The notes under the pieces are model-generated. The model had not been told where the DNA came from, made no database searches, and was given only the letters and a program-made list of their open reading frames with translations. Below, piece after piece: positions 36,601-47,000 of a DNA stretch of 64,000 nt. The position numbers and the translations under genes were made by a program. The stretch is from Roseimarinus sediminis (GTDB lineage Bacteria > Bacteroidota > Bacteroidia > Bacteroidales > Prolixibacteraceae), in assembly GCF_050433125.1 (NCBI RefSeq), contig NZ_JBNPXV010000014.1:1-64000 (forward strand). The letters run 5' to 3'. Positions within the stretch are counted from its first letter, which is position 1. Every line of letters starts with the position of its first letter.

Positions 36601-36766
36601 TCGAGAAATAATCTGCAAAAATAGGTTGTGAGGTAAAAGTAAAAATGAAAAGCAGCAGGAAGATACGGAGCATGAACCGACCACTTCTTACAATGCCACG
36701 ACCAGCCTCTCCAGCGGAAAAATTGCCGTTGATGGTATGAGCTGTGGTAGGTGAAACTTGTTTCAT
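33611..36766 (-). CDS. Giant secreted protein 1 (beta-helix, Gly-rich, Calx-beta)
   Basis: 1051 aa. The signal-peptide-like helix MLRIFLLLFIFTFTSQPIFA begins at Met32 (36673), so the true start may be there; Met1 is kept here. Residues about 50-370 form degenerate beta-helix repeats after a TGDWTDDATWGR opening. About 395-600 is a glycine-rich domain (VPSGISTIVVECWGGGGGGG). About 605-715 is Calx-beta-like (DSEYEDNETIIIQLG). Ig-like segments follow. Residues 893-1051 are a C-terminal domain shared with the next two giant proteins (FNPENTSY, GATEVIF) and ending AMPEVGAFN. No usual type IX secretion tail is present. It is probably surface-exposed or an adhesin (inference). A promoter lies at 36946-36976. 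Confidence 0.8.
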   Translation of the reverse strand: MKQVSPTTAHTINGNFSAGEAGRGIVRSGRFMLRIFLLLFIFTFTSQPIFADYFSSATTGDWTDDATWGRTDNKYPLPGDQVNINAGHVITYDGNLNWASGQIMGPNVSLIVTGDFTVSNSGNFNFWGPLVMDIAGDFIVTNGNLQFGHSGEINVGGNLDISGSLDLRGNNGQFDINVTGSAFMSGLKVQYNAQLIVGQHLDTNGNIELSENGILEVAGNIESESLTLSNTSSLSSNGILDVNAGISMSGNTLLSVDGTISSGSLSMSNYAFLSTRSNVVVDAGISLNSSTIMDVDGSLSAEDMYMSNTTLVVVEGDFNLSDDFTADSYANLIVAGDYEVDGTTSFGNPTVDVYVFDTVICSGTSCPEIENFDEWINPVPGIDYLSLVTAELDESGTFTVPSGISTIVVECWGGGGGGGNASHSGEGTSRGGGGAGGAYAAKTISGASGTYNYTVGAGGIGNTAGNASWFGSTSTVYAPGGAAGTEGDKNSPGIGGLGSVSGAIGDIVHSGGNGGNASDAGSGGGGGGAGSTADGKDAVNNTEGAGTADFGGAGGAGITTINGYFNGNPGALHGGGGSGAVSSGNPGTETSGGAGAKGKIRVTFSTLPLVKFDAATTNQTEAETGITITLSLNTTSSSDISIPFTISSSSTASGGGTDYTLNTNTPLLITAGNTTASISFSIHQDSEYEDNETIIIQLGTPSNAALAAPSSHIVFIVNDDAAPTFSLTSSSSSICLGDQLTFTAAVSGNVSCSDIQYYEASSDGGTSWAPIIANPGNNCSEVYTPTTAGTFLYRYYYYKNQNNNGTSNEVTVTVNSLPVINSPGNQTSCGPYTLPAITGTNLSGNEAYYTGSNGSGTQYNAGDVISNNASLYIYDSNSGCSDEVSFTISITRFNLIVSPNGASDCPDLSPATNPAFNPENTSYNHGATEVIFRVEPDAAYDYQSGWTFDFTLTGTVINTSNPSNVTVLTLEGNDTTAPTRTGSLISGSVDAGNNAYVDLLFQIENTPGSAQDINLVISNALDGGSCGETEAISDNEANYTIEAMPEVGAFN

Positions 36767-37026
36767 GCCGTTTTGGTGTTGTTATGATAACAAAATCATT
36801 AAAAAACCTTGATCTTGCCGGTGTATCCCTAATGCTGATTAGTATAAATAACGATTGGTGTTATGATAAATATACCTTAAGTAAGGCATGCACTGGTGTT
36901 GGTGCGACTTAACAGTAACTTGTCATACAGCTTTTTATTCGTGTTCAAAGATACTTATTAATAAAAAACTGGCCAACCACAACAAGTATTAAGATCGAAT
37001 GATCGTATTTTTCTATTGTGTCTTTT
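36767..37026. other. Leader region of giant protein 1
   Basis: AT-rich spacer of 260 nt before the next repeat block. It holds the predicted promoter (36946-36976) and an untranslated leader of about 170 nt. No further structure is evident. Confidence 0.4.
36946..36976 (-). promoter_or_regulatory. Promoter of giant protein 1
   Basis: On the minus strand TTG (36976-36974), a 20-nt spacer and TATCTTTG (36953-36946) match the Bacteroidota consensus. Confidence 0.6.
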
Positions 37027-38157
37027 TTGGAGTTCCTTAGTTCCTTAGTTCCTTAGTACCTGAGTACATAAGTTCATAAGAAGGCCATTGCGAAAATTTC
37101 GATTCAGTGCAAAGGTGAAGACAATTGCTTCCCATCGCTTTCCATTGCTTTCAATTCTTTTCTGTTGCTTTCCTTTGCGAAGTAAATTACGATTCCAATA
37201 TCCGCATTCCAACCAACAACCTTGACAACCGATAACTGATAACCGCTTTCAATCCTTTTCTATTGTGTCCTATTGTGTCTATTGTGGTTTTTTTTAGTAC
37301 CTGAGTTCCTGAGTGAATAAGTACATAAGTTTATAAGAACGCCATTGCAAAGATTTCGATTCCGTGCAAAGGTGAAAACAATTGCGTCCCATCGCTTCCA
37401 ATTGCGTCCCATTGCTTTCAATCCTTTTCTATTGTGTCCTATTGTGTCTATTGTGGTTTTTTTTAGTACCTGAGTACCTGAGTGAATAAGTACATCAGTT
37501 TATATGAGCGCCATTGCGAAGATTTCGATTCTGTGCAAAGGTGAAGACAATTGCTTCCCATCGCTTTCCATTGCTTTCAATTCTTTTCTGTTGCTTTCCT
37601 TTGCGAAGTAAATTACGATTCCAATATCCGCACTCCAACCAACAACCTTGACAACCGATAACTGATAACCGCTTTCAATCCTTTTCTATTGTGTCCTATT
37701 GTGTCTATTGTGGTTTTTTTTAGTACCTGAGTTCCTGAGTGAATAAGTACATAAGTTTATAAGAACGCCATTGCAAAGATTTCGATTCCGTGCAAAGGTG
37801 AAAACAATTGCGTCCCATCGCTTCCAATTGCGTCCCATTGCTTTCAATCCTTTTCTATTGTGTCCTATTGTGTCTATTGTGGTTTTTTTTAGTACCTGAG
37901 TACCTGAGTGAATAAGTACATCAGTTTATATGAGCGCCATTGCGAAGATTTCGATTCTGTGCAAAGGTGAAGACAATTGCTTCCCATCGCTTCCAATTGC
38001 CTCCCATTGCTTTCATTCAACCCTTTTCTGTTGCTTTCCATTGCAAAGCAAGATAGCATTCCACTATTCGCACACCAACGAGCAACGAGTAACGAGTAAC
38101 GAGCAACGAGCATCCGCTTCCCATCGCTTTCTTTTTCCTTCCTGACTTTTTCCTTCT
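37027..38157. repeat. Composite degenerate tandem-repeat array (block 2)
   Basis: The same modules as block 1 lie between giant genes 2 and 1. The GCAAAGGTGAA core occurs at about 37110, 37366, 37531, 37792 and 37961. A long segment is tandemly duplicated with a 426-nt period (for example the same sequence at 37171 and 37597, and at 37321 and 37747). The end near 38050-38157 has the 7-nt AACGAGC array and the purine-rich module (read on the minus strand) directly after the stop codon of giant protein 2. No gene seen. Confidence 0.85.
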
Positions 38158-38158
38158 T

Positions 38159-41100
38159 TTAGTTAAACGCCCCTACCTCGGGCATGGCTTCGATGGTATA
38201 GTCGGCCTCGTTGTCGTTGGCCGTTGAGGTTTCACTGCATCCATAGCCATTGTTGGTATTGTCGATGCTGATTTCAATCAGCTGTTCGCTACCCGGGGTG
38301 TTTTCAACCTGAAATAGCAGGTCAACATAGCTGTTGTTGCCGGCATTGATACTTCCCGACAGCAGAGTGCCTGTTCGCGATGGCGCTGTTGCATCGTCGC
38401 CCTCGAGGGTAAGTACGGTAACATTCGAGGGATTCATTGTCGCAATCACAGTCCCTGTCAGGTCGAAATCGAACGACCAGCCGTTCTGGTAATCCGAGCC
38501 TGCATCGGGCGCTACCTTGAATATGACTTCGGTGGCCCCATGGTGGTAACTGGTGTTCTCGGGATTAAAGGCAGGTTGTGTCGTGGCCGATAACTGAGGA
38601 CAATCGCTTGCCCCGTTGGGGCTAAGCAACAGATTGAATTGCATGATGGTCAGTGCTATGTTCACGGTACTTTCACATCCATTGGCATTGTAAAGCGTCA
38701 TGCTTCCCTGATAGGTGCCGGGTGGGGTGGCAGGACTGACCGAGATCGTATTAATTATTCCACCTCCCGGGTTAAAGGTGAAGGCAGTAACACCCTGGTC
38801 GGCAGGTCCGGTATTCCAGTCGATGGAATAAGAGGTGGGAGTTCCGCTGGCAGCGGAATAGCTAAGGCTGGTAGTGAGCGTATTGTAGCAAATGGCAGTG
38901 GCCACGCCGCCGGTAGTGATCAGGGGAACGGGATGAATGGTCACGGTGGCCGTGTTGGAGTTTTCAGTGTAAGCCCCGTCTGTCACCTCGCAACGCACCT
39001 GGTACGTTCCCGCATAGTCATCCATGTCGTCGAGCAACAGTGTTGCCGAAGTTTCGCCGCTGATGTCGGCTGTTGGTAACAGGGCAGGCGTAATGTCGGT
39101 CCAGTTGGTGCCAATGAGCACCTGCCATTGATAGTTGGGAGAAGCAGCTGTTGCACTCACAGTAAGATTTCCACCCTCGTTGGCACATATGGTGAGGTCG
39201 GCAGGATGGCTGTCGAAAATGGAGGCAGGCTCAATCAGTATGGTTACAGCCTGACTTGCTTCACAGCCGTTTGCTGTATAAATGGTCAGGGTCCCCTGGT
39301 AGGGGTTTATATTATCGGGTACGTTGGCAGGTATCTCAATTCCTGTGATCGTACCACCCGATGCGGAAAACGCAAAAGCAGTGGCTGCCTGATCTGTCAA
39401 ACCTGCCAGGTTGGCCGTAGCGTCCCAGTTGATGGAGTAACTGGTTGGAGTGTTCGTACTGGCGGTGTAGGAAAGGGTAGTCGTCTGGCTGATTGTTCTG
39501 CTTCTTACAGCGGCGATGGTTCCATCGGTACTAATAGAAGGTAAGGGATGAACGATCATGGTGATTTCATCACTAAGGTCGGTGGCACTGCCTGGTAAAC
39601 AGCCCGTCAGACTGGAAGTCATTTCACAGGTGATTTTTTCGCCATCGTTCAAACCAGATGTACTGAAGGTTGAGCCGTTTTCCCCCGGAATTAAAACGCC
39701 ATCGTTGAACCACCGGTAATCGGGATCGCTTCCTCCATGCAAAGGGTGCGCCGTAAATGTGACCAGTTCACCTTCGCAGATTTCGTTCGAAGGACTGGCC
39801 GTAATGCTCACCTCGGGCGTAAAGCCATCGGAGACATAGACTTCGACCGAGGCTTCGGCGGTACAGGTGTGCTGGAAAACAATGCTGTCGAGTGCAAAAT
39901 CGTTGCCTGCACCCGATCTGTTCTTGTTTACCAAGACCAGTTCTGCTTCATCGTAGCCTCCCGAATTCCAGTTATAAATAAACTGTTTCGACTGACATGC
40001 ATCGTATTCGGCTTCGTATATTTCTCCTGCTTCTGTGCCATTAATGTATAACTGCAAACGTGAAGGCGAGCCGAGTTCGACACTCTGTACATAGTAGGAA
40101 AATTGATAATCAGTATTTTCAACAACATTTACAGTTTGTGACCAGGTGATGGTATCGGTATTACTCGTATTTCCGTTGACGACCATTTGCAGATTACCAC
40201 TTGCAGGGGGACAGCTATAGAAGTTGTCATGTACACTTCCGGGATCATTCACAATGGTATAGAGGCCTTCGGGCCATAGTGCATTATTTGTTGGGGGTAC
40301 ATATCCGTAACTGCTTGTAAAACCTATGTTCCCAAGTTCAAAATTTCCATTGTAAACCAGGTTAACCCCACTCAGGCGGTTGGTATATACCGTATAGGTA
40401 CCGCTCATGGTCGTAGTTGAATTATAGATAACAGGATCCTGATCAGTGGAGTAGAAATCGGGTCCCTCCCAGTAGATATTGTCATAACTGCCTTCACTGT
40501 CGAGTAGGATTGGATCATCCACACAAAATGAACCACCCACGCTGGCACTCAATTCGGGTGGGATAATGGCATAAGCCGTTACCGGGGTATAAGGGGTGGA
40601 ACACCCTCCGGCAGTAAGCCTTACATAGTAGGTTTGGTTGGAAGCGATGTTCACCTGTAATGTTGAACTGTACCCGTTTTCTTGTTGAATCGGTTCGTAA
40701 GCACTATTGAACCACTCAAAAGTACCCAACTGAGCTGATGAAGCACTGACGGTAACCGTTACTTCATCGCCATATTTACACTGGCTGCCGGGCGAGGTGA
40801 TGATGTCGGGCGAACCGATCGTAATATCCGTCCCGTTGTTGCTTCCTTCGAAATAGGGATCACTGGAGACCACCCTGACCCTGTAGGCTGTGCCATTTAT
40901 AGCACTCAAAGGAAGGTCGGCCGTAATGGTGCCACTGCCTGTAGCGGTGCTTGTAAGTGTCGCAGGACTGCTAAAACTGCCGTTCTCATCCGAAAGCTGG
41001 ACACTAAACACATTCCCTGAGTTAAACGATCCGCTTGTGGAGTAGGGAACTGTAATGGAGGAGCCGGGACAATAACTGTGTACTGATAGCGGGTGGGTGG

Positions 41101-43585
41101 TGATGCTAACTGCGGGCTGAACAATGATGGTATAATCTTCTACTTCGCCTCGCGTATTGTTTAGAATACCACAGGAAGAGCCACAATCATTATTGTTGTA
41201 ACTTAATCTGATTCTCATGCGGGTTGTTCCCAGTGTTGCTCCTGACGGTACATCAAATGTATAATTTTGTGGACTGCTTGCATTTTCACCGCAAATAACA
41301 TTCTCAGATGGATCGTCGAAATCACCATCCTGGTTCCAATCAATCCATATACCTATATCATAACCGTAACCCCCATCTACAAAATTTATTGAGATAGAAA
41401 CATTTGTTTCTCCCTGTATTAAACTGGTTGAAGAACCAGTATAATCTCCGTAACCGTTGGTTGACCATCCTGTGCTGGTAGTCGTTATATCTCCTATAGT
41501 TACTCCATCGATATACCTCGTATTATAGCCAGTGTTTCCCGCGTCACAATAACTAAAACATGGCGAAGCAGCGGTGGTAAAAGTCCAGGTAGCAGCCCCA
41601 CTGGCTTCACCACAGCCATTTACCGGAACTGCCCTCCAATAATACGTGGTATTGGCCGCCAAAGTACCTACACTGTAACTATTGGTTCCCACGTTTGCCG
41701 TCACAGAACCCGGCAAGCTTCCTGCCCCAAAGTATATATTGTAGGAAGTGGCTCCGGCAACAGCCGACCATGTTAGCTCAGTGAGTGGTGCAACATTCCC
41801 TGCATAGCAAATATTGGAAGCAGTATTGGCGGGGTTGGGGTTTGTAGCAGCTGCGGGCGTTGCGGCAGTAACCTCAACAGCTCCGGAAACCTCACTGGTC
41901 GAGGTACATCCGTATGAATTTGTGATGATAACATAATAGTATAGTGTTCCTGCTGTTGATGTCGGTGGTGTAAAACTTGAAGCAGTAGCCCCGCTTATCA
42001 GCGTACCATCTAAGTTGGAACTACTGGTGTTGCTGTACCACTGATACCCCGTAATGCTCCCGCTACCAGCTGTGGCTGTTGCCGACAAGGCGTTGGCAGC
42101 TTCGTTCAAACAATAGGCTTGCGTGGCAGCGTTGGGTTGAATACTGATAATTGGAGCTGTGGCATAAATCCATTCAAGTTCAACAGCGCCATCGGCACCG
42201 GTTTGTGATTGTCCGCCGCCTTCACCACGACCACCGCCACCGCCACCGGGTAGGTTCCCGGCTGTAGCGTTAGGCCAACCATCGGCTGATGCTCCATCTC
42301 CACCGTTCCCTGATCCGGTTCCACCTGCTGTTGGGTTCCAAGTACTATTACCACCATTTGCGCCAGGATTTCCATTGGACGTTTGAAAAGCAGAACCACC
42401 ACCACCACCACCTGCTTCATTATCATCACCATTACTATTATTTCTGGCGTTTCCTCCGTTTCCTCCTGCCCACGCAGCTGTAATGATGCCACCTACGGTT
42501 TGTGCAGCACCACCTGCTCCACCATTTCTTGAATTACCAAGGGATAATCCTCCATTGGCCTGAATATAAGCAGATCCAAAAGTTACGCTTGAGTAGTTGC
42601 CCGGTGCAGTACGGGGTTGTCCAACAGTACCCCCAGTACCTACGGTAACATTCAATACGTTGCCGGGAACAAGTCCTGAAATGGTTCCTGCCGTAAAGGC
42701 ACCGCCCCCCCCACCACCGGCTGCACCATTTCGGTTAGTTCCACCGGCACCGGCGCCCCATGCCTTCACGTTCACTCCTTCAACACAGGCGGGAACAGTC
42801 ACATTGGTCACACCGGGTTCAAGCACAAAGTTATAATCGGCCTGGATTTGGAAGTTGTCGATGTCCACATTACAGGCTCCATTTCCTGTCTGTTGCCATT
42901 GAATTCTGAAGGTTATTGATGTATTGGCATCCGAAATTGCTGAGTAATCGTAATTTAGTGACACCCATGCATTCGCTGCTCCATAAGTTGTCAGCGGTTG
43001 GGCTCCTTCGTAATTACCACCATCGATGGAATAGGATACATTTGTTGAAGTGTAGGTCTCACCGGCCAGACTGCGACGATACTGAAAGTAGATTTGAAAA
43101 TTGGAGAGATACTGAATGTCATTTCCTGAGAGTGTAAAATACCAGTAATAATCATCAACATCCCCGTTAGGAAAAGAATTGCGAATAGAATTTCCTGCGT
43201 TTGCTGCATTTATAATAGGAGAGCCAGAAGTTAAAGTACCTGAAGTGGTTTCACATTCATCCGTATAAGTGTAACTGCCGGTAACAGACAAAGGGAGCGG
43301 GGTCTGTGTGAGAATATTTGAGGAACAATTGGAAGCACTTTGGTTGAAATCCCAGTAAAAATATTGCGTTTGTGAATTACCCGGCTTTCCGGAAAACAGG
43401 ATGAAAAATAGAATAAGAAGTTTTATCGCTACAGTTGTCCTGGTTTTGAGATATTTATTTGGAGTAACGTTGAAAGTTTCTGAAGTTGTGAGCCATTTTT
43501 TTAGATCATAGCTATAACAGGACAGCACTCTCAAGCCTCCTGTCACAACCCAAACCGATGACACAATTGTTTTAACCCTGCTCAT
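38159..43585 (-). CDS. Giant secreted protein 2 (Gly-rich, Fn3, GEVED, Ig-like)
   Basis: 1808 aa. About 50 residues precede the signal-anchor-like helix VAIKLLILFFILFSG; no later ATG is available before it. Domains in order: a novel N-terminal beta region (about 75-260), a glycine-rich domain (about 268-472) parallel to that of giant protein 1, an Ig-like domain, a fibronectin III-like domain (WSAVAGATSYNIYFG, NTTYYWRAVP), a GEVED domain (IWIDWNQDGDFDDPSE ... RGEVEDYTI, about 680-820), and several Ig/PKD-like segments to about 1640. Residues 1650-1808 are the shared C-terminal domain ending AMPEVGAFN. It is probably an exported surface protein; its partner or ligand is unknown. Confidence 0.8.
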   Translation of the reverse strand: MSRVKTIVSSVWVVTGGLRVLSCYSYDLKKWLTTSETFNVTPNKYLKTRTTVAIKLLILFFILFSGKPGNSQTQYFYWDFNQSASNCSSNILTQTPLPLSVTGSYTYTDECETTSGTLTSGSPIINAANAGNSIRNSFPNGDVDDYYWYFTLSGNDIQYLSNFQIYFQYRRSLAGETYTSTNVSYSIDGGNYEGAQPLTTYGAANAWVSLNYDYSAISDANTSITFRIQWQQTGNGACNVDIDNFQIQADYNFVLEPGVTNVTVPACVEGVNVKAWGAGAGGTNRNGAAGGGGGGAFTAGTISGLVPGNVLNVTVGTGGTVGQPRTAPGNYSSVTFGSAYIQANGGLSLGNSRNGGAGGAAQTVGGIITAAWAGGNGGNARNNSNGDDNEAGGGGGGSAFQTSNGNPGANGGNSTWNPTAGGTGSGNGGDGASADGWPNATAGNLPGGGGGGRGEGGGQSQTGADGAVELEWIYATAPIISIQPNAATQAYCLNEAANALSATATAGSGSITGYQWYSNTSSSNLDGTLISGATASSFTPPTSTAGTLYYYVIITNSYGCTSTSEVSGAVEVTAATPAAATNPNPANTASNICYAGNVAPLTELTWSAVAGATSYNIYFGAGSLPGSVTANVGTNSYSVGTLAANTTYYWRAVPVNGCGEASGAATWTFTTAASPCFSYCDAGNTGYNTRYIDGVTIGDITTTSTGWSTNGYGDYTGSSTSLIQGETNVSISINFVDGGYGYDIGIWIDWNQDGDFDDPSENVICGENASSPQNYTFDVPSGATLGTTRMRIRLSYNNNDCGSSCGILNNTRGEVEDYTIIVQPAVSITTHPLSVHSYCPGSSITVPYSTSGSFNSGNVFSVQLSDENGSFSSPATLTSTATGSGTITADLPLSAINGTAYRVRVVSSDPYFEGSNNGTDITIGSPDIITSPGSQCKYGDEVTVTVSASSAQLGTFEWFNSAYEPIQQENGYSSTLQVNIASNQTYYVRLTAGGCSTPYTPVTAYAIIPPELSASVGGSFCVDDPILLDSEGSYDNIYWEGPDFYSTDQDPVIYNSTTTMSGTYTVYTNRLSGVNLVYNGNFELGNIGFTSSYGYVPPTNNALWPEGLYTIVNDPGSVHDNFYSCPPASGNLQMVVNGNTSNTDTITWSQTVNVVENTDYQFSYYVQSVELGSPSRLQLYINGTEAGEIYEAEYDACQSKQFIYNWNSGGYDEAELVLVNKNRSGAGNDFALDSIVFQHTCTAEASVEVYVSDGFTPEVSITASPSNEICEGELVTFTAHPLHGGSDPDYRWFNDGVLIPGENGSTFSTSGLNDGEKITCEMTSSLTGCLPGSATDLSDEITMIVHPLPSISTDGTIAAVRSRTISQTTTLSYTASTNTPTSYSINWDATANLAGLTDQAATAFAFSASGGTITGIEIPANVPDNINPYQGTLTIYTANGCEASQAVTILIEPASIFDSHPADLTICANEGGNLTVSATAASPNYQWQVLIGTNWTDITPALLPTADISGETSATLLLDDMDDYAGTYQVRCEVTDGAYTENSNTATVTIHPVPLITTGGVATAICYNTLTTSLSYSAASGTPTSYSIDWNTGPADQGVTAFTFNPGGGIINTISVSPATPPGTYQGSMTLYNANGCESTVNIALTIMQFNLLLSPNGASDCPQLSATTQPAFNPENTSYHHGATEVIFKVAPDAGSDYQNGWSFDFDLTGTVIATMNPSNVTVLTLEGDDATAPSRTGTLLSGSINAGNNSYVDLLFQVENTPGSEQLIEISIDNTNNGYGCSETSTANDNEADYTIEAMPEVGAFN

Positions 43586-44040
43586 TCCAACCAGTTAACA
43601 TAGCAACTCCACAGCAGCTTTACCTGCCGGCCTTGCCTGTATGAAATAGATGTACACTTACCCTGAAATGAATGCTTAATCTTACCTCTTTTTCCTCTTG
43701 AATGTAAAATCCTCTTCCCCGTCCTGTTTTACGGGCGCATTATTCCGCTGCAAAAATAACAGCGTCTTTGATTGTATAAGCTGAGCTTTGCTGGAAAAGC
43801 AAATTGATTTGACGAATGCCGTGTTTTTTGTGACGAACGGAAGATGCAGGTCTGGTTCTTGTATTAAACGAATCGGTGGATTTGAGTACCTGATTGCATA
43901 AGAAAGCCATTGCAATGTAAATCACTAATCCAATATTTGCACATACCAGCAAACAGCCCCGTTGAAATATTCTTCTAAGGTCGAATTTCATATGGCAGAC
44001 AACGAGCAACGGGCAACCGTTTCCAATTGCCCTGTGAAAT
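43586..44040. repeat. Decayed composite repeat block (block 3)
   Basis: The first 290 nt show no gene or clear structure. From about 43879 a degraded single pass of the modules appears: GAGTACCTGA, CATAAGAAAGCCATTGC, a hairpin-like element (43957-43997, arms mutated so pairing is weak) and a short 7-nt AACGAGC run, then TTTCCAATTGC. It lies downstream of giant protein 3. Confidence 0.6.
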
Positions 44041-44084
44041 GTAGAGACGCGCTATAGCGCGTCTCTACTATAGTGCGTCTCTAC
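44041..44084. terminator. Perfect 28-nt palindrome plus half-copy, after giant protein 3
   Basis: Positions 44041-44068 are a perfect palindrome (GTAGAGACGCGCTA and its complement). A further GTGCGTCTCTAC half-copy follows at 44073-44084. It lies 3 nt from the giant protein 3 stop codon. It can fold in RNA and may terminate transcription or stabilise the 3' end. A decayed copy lies at 54080-54104. Confidence 0.65.
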
Positions 44085-44087
44085 ATT

Positions 44088-47000
44088 TCAATTAAACGCC
44101 CCCACTTCGGGCATGGCCTTAATAATGACCGAAGTCGATTCATCGGTGGCATAGTTACATCCCCATTCATCGGTTACCGAAGTAACGGTGAATACCGGTG
44201 TGATGCTGTTGCCCGGATCGTTGTTAATGTAGAAAATCAGGTCGACGGTGTTGGTGCCGTTGTTCACCTGGTAGTTGTTAAAACTCTGCGGGTTGGGTGA
44301 AGGATAGAGTCCGCCGGTACGTACATCGACTGTTGCGCCGATGTTGTAATCCAAATTCCATGTTGTTGCGTCGGAGTTGTTCAGGGTGACCCTGAAAATC
44401 ACTTCGGTAGCACCGGCATCGTAGCTGGTATTTTCCGGGTTGAAGCCCTGGTTGGCGATCAGTTCGGGACAATCGTTGTTCGACGAGACCAGTTCAACGG
44501 TAACAGTGATGCTTTTTACTGTTACATCGTAGGTGCATGTACTGCTGTTGCCGCAGGCATCCGTAGCAGTCCAGACTACCGTGGTAGTGCCTTCAGGGAA
44601 GAGTTTACCATCGAGCGTACTTCCGCCTCCGTCGTAGTTATGGGTCAGGCTGCTTACAGTGCAGTTGTCGGAGGCAACAGGATCAAATTCGGCACCATTT
44701 ACCTCGTAAATACAGCCGCTGTAGTTGGCATTGACTGTTTGTGTCCCCGGGCAGCTGGAAAAAACCGGGGCAGTGGCATCGTTAAAAGTAATAGTTATGG
44801 ATGCAGTATTTGAAGTTTGACCTGTGTCGTCCTTCACGGTATAAGTGGTGCTGATTGAGCTGCATGCGCTGGCAGGTACCACAGTCAAAAGGCCCGAAGT
44901 CGTGACGGTCCATTCGTTTCCTTCGCCATCGGTATAGGTGTTTCCGGCTGTAACCGGAGCTCCTGTAGGATCAAGGATCACAGAAGTCAGGTCAAGTGCA
45001 CTGTCATCGCTATCGTTGGCGAGCAAATCCAGACCGGAAGCTTCGCTGGTGCAGGTCAGGCTGTAACTGTCGTTGTTGGCAACGGGGGGCGTATTGCAAA
45101 CACTCACAGAAAAGTTCAGTCCTGCGCTGGTGGCCGTACAGCCCTGGGCACTGGTCACTACCACGGTCACCACATCGCCGTCGCTCAGGGTGCTGGTGGT
45201 ATAGCTCGTGCTGGCCGAGTTGCTTTGAACGGTAATCCCGTTGATTTTGAACTCGTAGGTACTTCCCCCCGAGGCGGTAAAGGTAACCGACTCCCCGCTG
45301 CAAATGGTATTGTCGGCATCGCTCGAAGTAAGCACGGGGGTGGGAAGGGGGTTAATGGTGAGGCTTACAGGTGTTCTCGATGTACTGGTACAGCCACTGG
45401 TGGTATTCCGGGCCTCGGCATAATAAGTATAAGTGCCGGCGGCGCTTTCGCCCGATGTATACGACAAGGTTCCAGTTGCAAGTGCCGTTCCTCCGCTTGC
45501 AGTGCTGTACCAGTCGGCTGTAGCACCCGAAGCCACATTAACGTTCAATGCGGGATTCGGATTGCCGGCACAAACCGTTTGGTTACCGGTACTGGCAGGA
45601 GCAAGAGGAAGACCATTAACATTAACAGTTACACTATTACAGGATGATTCACCACAAGTGTTTTCATAACGAACAAAGTAGGTGGTAGTGCTTGTTGGTG
45701 ATGCAAGCACCAATGGAGAACCTGTTCCAACAGGGGTGCCGCCACAGCTGCCCGAGAACCATTGAAGGGTCGTTCCTGTTCCTCCCGTTGCTGTTAGGGT
45801 AATGCTTCCGGCATCATCGGCACAAAATCCATCACGATCGGATTGGACCGAGGAGGGAGCAACAGGAGCCGGGATCACCGTAATGGCAACAGGCCCGGTA
45901 TTACTGCCGCTTACACACGAAATAGCATCCGTAACGCTGGAAACACTGATGGTAGTGGAAACCGAGGGTGAAACTTCAACCTCTGTGCCAGAGGTGTAGT
46001 TTGTAAAACTCTGGCCATTGCTCAACACCACAATATAAGGTGAGGTTCCTCCGCTAATGTCTACTTTAACTGTCACGCTGTTTCCTGCGCACATGGTGGT
46101 CGATGAAACAGCTGACAAGGCAGAGGACAATGCAGGCAAGGATAAATCCCAGGTGCCGGTCAGTGTGTTGCAGTTGTTAACATCCCAAACCCTTACCTTG
46201 TAAGTTCCTGAATTGAGACCGGTAAATGTTTTTTCCGATAAGGCGGAAATGGCTGTTGCAATAGTGTCAGAAGTTCCTTTAATTAATTTGTAAATAAAGG
46301 GTCCTCCACCACCCAAGTCAGCTACCGTGGCGGTAATGGTCCCGTTACTACCACCACCGGCACAGGTAGGATCATCACCTGCCGTGATGCTTGCTGTAAG
46401 GGGAGCGCTTTCAACGATTTCCGTAATCTCTGCGGTTTCACAACCACGGCTGTCCCTAATGATCAGCCCGTAAGTACCTGCAGAAAGCCCGCTCAAATCC
46501 TCATCATCGTCAAAGTCGTTGGCGGCATCGGTATCCCAGTCGAAGGAGTAGGGTGAAAATCCTCCCGAAACGTCCAGTTCAATGCTCCCGTTGTTACAGG
46601 TGGAAGGCGAGGCAACCGTAGCTGAAACAATATCTTTTGAAAAACTAATGGAAAAATTGTCGATATTGAAATAAGAATTGGCTTCATATTTTCCTCCGGC
46701 CACATCATAAATTTCAAAACGAAAAGTATTGATTCCATCAATGAAAGTAACATTGGTTGATGTTTCATCCAGGGTGATGTTGTCTGCAGCAACTTGTGCT
46801 GACCCGATTGGAATGTTAAATGCTGGAGAGGCCGCATTGTTTACATACATTCTGATACCAAAATCATCTTTATTGGCGTTTGGACCTCGGGTTAGGCTAT
46901 AATCAAATGAAATAGTTGGAGTTGTGTTGTCAAGAGTAGCCCCTGTAAGGTCAATACTTCGCGAAATGTCAGATGTACCAGAAAGTGTTAAGTTATTAAG

